From: Clostridia bacterium
GTDB lineage: Bacteria; Bacillota_A; Clostridia; Christensenellales; CAG-138
Length of the DNA: 7,610 nucleotides
Direction of reading: 5' to 3'
Assembly: GCA_017459315.1 (NCBI GenBank)
Contig: JAFUDD010000465.1
Location: 1-7,610, forward strand
Shown: piece by piece, positions 5,418 through 7,610 of the stretch
Position numbering within the stretch: position 1 is the first letter of the stretch
Layout: every line of letters starts with the position of its first letter
Notes under the pieces: generated by a model
The model's input: only the letters and a program-made list of their open reading frames with translations
What the model was told of the DNA's origin: nothing
The model's database searches: none
Program-made: the position numbers and the translations under genes

Positions 5418-5429
5418 TTATTCCCACTC
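5418..5429. repeat. guaA-proximal copy of the 12-bp repeat
   Basis: TTATTCCCACTC forms the last three codons plus the stop of guaA on the minus strand (Glu-Trp-Glu-stop). It is an exact direct repeat of 4775-4786. The identity ends immediately outside these 12 bases on both sides. Confidence 0.6.
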
Positions 5430-6407
5430 AATCGTGGCGACGGGCTTTTCGCTGATGTCCCACAGGACGCGGTTGACGCCGGGGATCTTGACGATGCGGT
5501 CGCGCATGGTGCAGAGGACGGAGAACGGGATCTCCGGCACGGTGGCGGTGACGGCGTCTACGGTATTGACCGCGCGGATGACGACGGCCCAGCCCATATA
5601 ACGGACGCCCTTGCCATTTTCGTACTTGATGCCGGTGGAAACGATATCGGGGATCGCGCAGAAGTACTGCCACGGGGTCACAGGCAGCTTGCCGATCTCC
5701 TCACGGACGATGGCGTCCGCTTCGCGCAGGGCTTCGAGACGGTCGCGCGTGATCGCGCCGACGCAGCGCACGCCAAGACCGGGGCCCGGGAACGGCTGAC
5801 GATAGACCATGGAATCCGGCAGGCCGAGCGCCTTGCCCACAACGCGCACCTCGTCCTTATAGAGCAGCTTGACCGGCTCGACAAGCTCGAAATCGCTCAT
5901 GTCCTCCGGCAGACCGCCGACGTTGTGATGCGCCTTGACGCCGTGGGATTCCAAAATATCGGGGTAGATCGTGCCCTGACCGAGGAAGCTAATGCCGTCC
6001 AGCTTTCTGGCCTCCTCCGCAAACACGTCGATGAAGATCTTGCCGATAATCTTGCGCTTCTGCTCCGGCTCGCTCACGCCCGCCAAGGCATCCAAGAAGC
6101 GATCCACCGCGTCCACATAAACGAGGTTTGCACCGAGCTGATTGCGGAACACCTCGATCACCTGCTCCGGCTCGCCCTTGCGCAGCAGGCCGTGATTGAC
6201 ATGCACGCAGGTAAGCTGACTGCCGACGGCCTTGATCAACAGCGCCGCCACAACGGAAGAATCCACGCCGCCGGACAGGGCCAGCAGCACCTTTTTATCG
6301 CCGATCTGCTCGCGCAGCGCCTTCACCTGTTCGTCGATAAACGCGTTTGCGAGCGCCGCGGTCGTAATGCGCTCCATATTGTCGGGTCTCTTGTTGCCTT
6401 GTTCCAT
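5418..6407 (-). CDS. guaA: GMP synthase, ATP-pyrophosphatase subunit without amidotransferase domain
   Basis: A 329-residue cytoplasmic enzyme that makes GMP from XMP with ATP and ammonia, the last step of de novo guanine nucleotide synthesis. It has the N-type ATP-pyrophosphatase P-loop SGGVDSS (45-51), LGQGTIYPD (142-150), HHNVGGLPEDM (160-170), QPFPGPGLGVRCVG (204-217) and the C-terminal dimerisation domain ending KPVATIEWE. Fused bacterial GMP synthases have about 510-525 residues with an N-terminal glutamine amidotransferase domain. That domain is absent here. AGGAGG seven bases before the ATG shows that the short form is the real start, so it is not a truncation. It probably pairs with a separate glutaminase subunit, as in archaea, or uses free ammonia. 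It starts 27 bases after the end of guaB, so the two are one operon. The last 12 bases are repeated at 4775-4786. Confidence 0.93.
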   Translation of the reverse strand: MEQGNKRPDNMERITTAALANAFIDEQVKALREQIGDKKVLLALSGGVDSSVVAALLIKAVGSQLTCVHVNHGLLRKGEPEQVIEVFRNQLGANLVYVDAVDRFLDALAGVSEPEQKRKIIGKIFIDVFAEEARKLDGISFLGQGTIYPDILESHGVKAHHNVGGLPEDMSDFELVEPVKLLYKDEVRVVGKALGLPDSMVYRQPFPGPGLGVRCVGAITRDRLEALREADAIVREEIGKLPVTPWQYFCAIPDIVSTGIKYENGKGVRYMGWAVVIRAVNTVDAVTATVPEIPFSVLCTMRDRIVKIPGVNRVLWDISEKPVATIEWE

Positions 6408-6434
6408 CGTAGTTCCTCCTATCTGAATTGATGC

Positions 6435-7313
6435 TTATTTGATGGGATTGCTCTTTTCCCGCTGAATTACGTCGTGTGCGCCGCCCTCGACAATGCTCGT
6501 GGCCGACACAAGCGTCAGCACCGCCTTTTCATGCAGCTCCGGGATCGACAGCGCCGCGCAGTTGCACATTGTGGACTTGACCTTCGCCAGCGTCATCAGC
6601 ACATTGTCCTTCAGGCTGCCCGCATACGGGACGTAGGAATCGACGCCTTCTTCAAAGCTCAGCTTCTTGTCGCCGCCGAGATCGTACCGCTGCCAGTTGC
6701 GCGCGCGGTTGCTTCCCTCGCCCCAGTATTCCTTATAATACGTGCCGCCGATCGACACGCGCGCGGACGGGCTTTCGTCGAACCGTGCAAAGTACCGACC
6801 GAGCATCACAAAGTCCGCGCCCATCGCCAGCGCGAGCGTGATATGGTGATCGTAGACAATGCCGCCGTCCGAGCAGACCGGGACATACACGCCGGTTTCC
6901 TCGAAATATTCGTCACGCGCTTTGCAGACATCCAAAAGCGCGGAGGCCTGTCCTCTGCCGATGCCCTTCGTCTCACGCGTGATGCAGATGGAGCCGCCGC
7001 CGATGCCGACCTTGACAAAGTCCGCGCCGCAGTCCGCAAGGAAACGGAAGCCCGCCGCATCGACAACGTTGCCCGCGCCGACCTTGACGGTATCGCCGTA
7101 GGTCTTTCTAATCCATTCGAGCGTGAGCTTTTGCCACTCGGAAAAGCCCTCGCTGGAGTCGATGCACAGCGCGTCCGCACCGGCCTCGATCAGCGCCGGA
7201 ACGCGCTCTTTATAGTCGCGCGTGTTAATGCCCGCGCCGACGATATACCGCTTGGATTCGTCCAAAAGCTCGTTCGGGTTCTGCTTGTGTAGATCGTAGT
7301 CCTGGCGGAACAC
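6435..7313 (-). CDS. guaB: IMP dehydrogenase, catalytic C-terminal part (interrupted guaB)
   Basis: This is the catalytic barrel part of IMP dehydrogenase, which oxidises IMP to XMP with NAD. About 292 residues follow the in-frame TGA at 7317. Counted from the GTG at 7313, visible landmarks are IDSSEG (51-56), VGAGNV (78-83), [12 protein letters not shown] (103-114, catalytic Cys110), CSDGGI (147-152, phosphate binding), the flap Arg209-Tyr210 in NWQRYDLGG, and [12 protein letters not shown] (221-232). Every catalytic element is intact. The reading frame is the same as in the upstream part, so a single codon separates the two. If the TGA stops translation, this piece could only be made by reinitiation at the GTG two codons later. 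No proper ribosome binding site is seen there; the nearest is GAGGG, about 18 bases away. guaA follows after 27 bases. Confidence 0.88.
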   Translation of the reverse strand: MFRQDYDLHKQNPNELLDESKRYIVGAGINTRDYKERVPALIEAGADALCIDSSEGFSEWQKLTLEWIRKTYGDTVKVGAGNVVDAAGFRFLADCGADFVKVGIGGGSICITRETKGIGRGQASALLDVCKARDEYFEETGVYVPVCSDGGIVYDHHITLALAMGADFVMLGRYFARFDESPSARVSIGGTYYKEYWGEGSNRARNWQRYDLGGDKKLSFEEGVDSYVPYAGSLKDNVLMTLAKVKSTMCNCAALSIPELHEKAVLTLVSATSIVEGGAHDVIQREKSNPIK

Positions 7314-7316
7314 GAA

Positions 7317-7319
7317 TCA
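7317..7319 (-). other. guaB: In-frame TGA inside guaB
   Basis: The minus strand reads CTC TGC TGA TTC GTG TTC CGC. Family members of this type continue through this point, usually with a tyrosine or similar residue before FVFR-x-DYD. A premature stop, a base-call error or recoding are the possible explanations. Two other genes here end in TGA (the deacetylase and the CxCxxC protein), so TGA normally acts as stop in this genome. Confidence 0.85.
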
Positions 7320-7610
7320 GCAGAGCCGGCCCTCGCTGCTGACGATCGGGAGCGCGTTGAGCTTGTACTCCCAGATCATATCGTTCGCTTCCTTCAGCGT
7401 CGTGCCTTCCTTAGCCCAGATCAGCTTGTCGAACGGGGTCATGAAGGTTTCGACCTTGGTATCCGGCGTCATGCGGCTGACGCGATAATCGCGGCTTGTA
7501 ACGATGCCGAGCAGCTTGCCGTCCGGCGTGCCGTCGTCGGTGACGGCGACCGTGGAATGGCCGGTGCGGGCCTTGAGGTCGATCACGTCGGCCAAGGTCG
7601 CGTCGGGACG
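7317..7610 (-). CDS. guaB: IMP dehydrogenase, N-terminal part with CBS domain (partial, ends at premature TGA)
   Basis: The frame is open to the window edge, so the true start and about the first hundred residues lie beyond it. The visible 97 residues belong to the regulatory CBS pair that sits within the IMP dehydrogenase barrel. They include STVAVTDDG, GKLLGIVTSRDYR (end of one CBS motif), then VETFMTPFDKLIWAKEGTTLKEANDMI and ALPIVSSEGRLC (second CBS motif) up to the TGA. The sequence then continues in the same frame as FVFRQDYD, the normal link from CBS domain to barrel. On its own this piece lacks the catalytic cysteine and would be inactive. It is read as the front half of one broken or recoded guaB, not as a separate CBS protein. 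Confidence 0.85.
   Translation of the reverse strand, partial: RPDATLADVIDLKARTGHSTVAVTDDGTPDGKLLGIVTSRDYRVSRMTPDTKVETFMTPFDKLIWAKEGTTLKEANDMIWEYKLNALPIVSSEGRLC

Larger units (their letters stand above)
4775..5429. mobile_element. Candidate remnant or non-autonomous integrative element at the guaA 3' end
   Basis: This segment of about 640 bp lies between two direct copies of the guaA 3' end. It contains no convincing gene and is clearly richer in A and T than the genes around it. It holds a 16-bp palindrome (4806-4821), two tandem 24-bp repeats near the left end (4858-4905) and two related repeats in inverted orientation near the right end (5363-5410). Shorter matches continue the inverted symmetry inward. 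The plus strand is pyrimidine-rich in the left half and purine-rich in the right part. The guaA 3' end is a known target for integrases of genomic islands. No integrase or transposase is encoded here, so this would be a decayed element, a non-autonomous one, or one mobilised in trans. A MITE with ends at about 4858 and 5410 is an alternative. Confidence 0.45.

Noticed and set aside
5190..6431. A 413-codon open frame on the plus strand.
   Set aside because: It is the antisense shadow of guaA, whose motifs are unmistakable on the minus strand. The antisense frame at 6474-7292 over guaB is rejected for the same reason.
7294..7319. Selenocysteine insertion at the guaB TGA, with the following hairpin as SECIS.
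   Set aside because: The loop starts only about ten bases after the TGA, the hairpin lies in codons conserved for protein reasons, and the site is not catalytic in IMP dehydrogenase.

Overview
The window looks like the chromosome of a Gram-positive anaerobe in the class Clostridia, probably Oscillospiraceae/Ruminococcaceae-like. The evidence is GC-rich coding sequence, AGGAGG-type ribosome binding sites, intrinsic hairpin-plus-T-run terminators, and a gene set typical of that class: DUF421 (YetF), DUF4363, a CPBP protease, a lipoprotein polysaccharide deacetylase, and guaB-guaA. The taxon is inferred from protein style, not from a marker gene.

Layout. At 34-1897 three plus-strand genes encode envelope proteins: a DUF421 membrane protein, a DUF4363 protein and a CPBP intramembrane protease. 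Terminators follow the first and the last. At 2024-4559 four minus-strand genes read toward them. In transcription order these are a HicB-like/DinB-like fusion, a lipoprotein polysaccharide deacetylase with its own promoter, and two small unknown proteins. The terminator at 1905-1944 can serve both converging units. At 5418-7610, also minus strand, lies guaB-guaA, the two steps from IMP to GMP. The region 4560-5417 has no convincing gene.

Three things stand out. (1) The gene-free, AT-rich stretch next to guaA is organised like an integrated or decayed mobile element. A 12-bp sequence at the 3' end of guaA is repeated exactly, in the same orientation, about 640 bp away. Between the copies, two pairs of 24-bp repeats face outward in inverted orientation, and beyond the far copy sits an orphan minus-strand terminator that fits the original end of guaA. 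(2) guaB is interrupted by a single in-frame TGA with IMP dehydrogenase sequence continuing in the same frame on both sides. It is a nonsense mutation, a sequence error or, less likely, a recoded codon. (3) guaA encodes only the ATP-pyrophosphatase and dimerisation part of GMP synthase. It has its own strong ribosome binding site, so the enzyme is either a split two-subunit type or ammonia-dependent.

The deacetylase promoter also sits so close to its start codon that a leaderless mRNA is predicted. All assignments come from reading the sequence; no database search was run.
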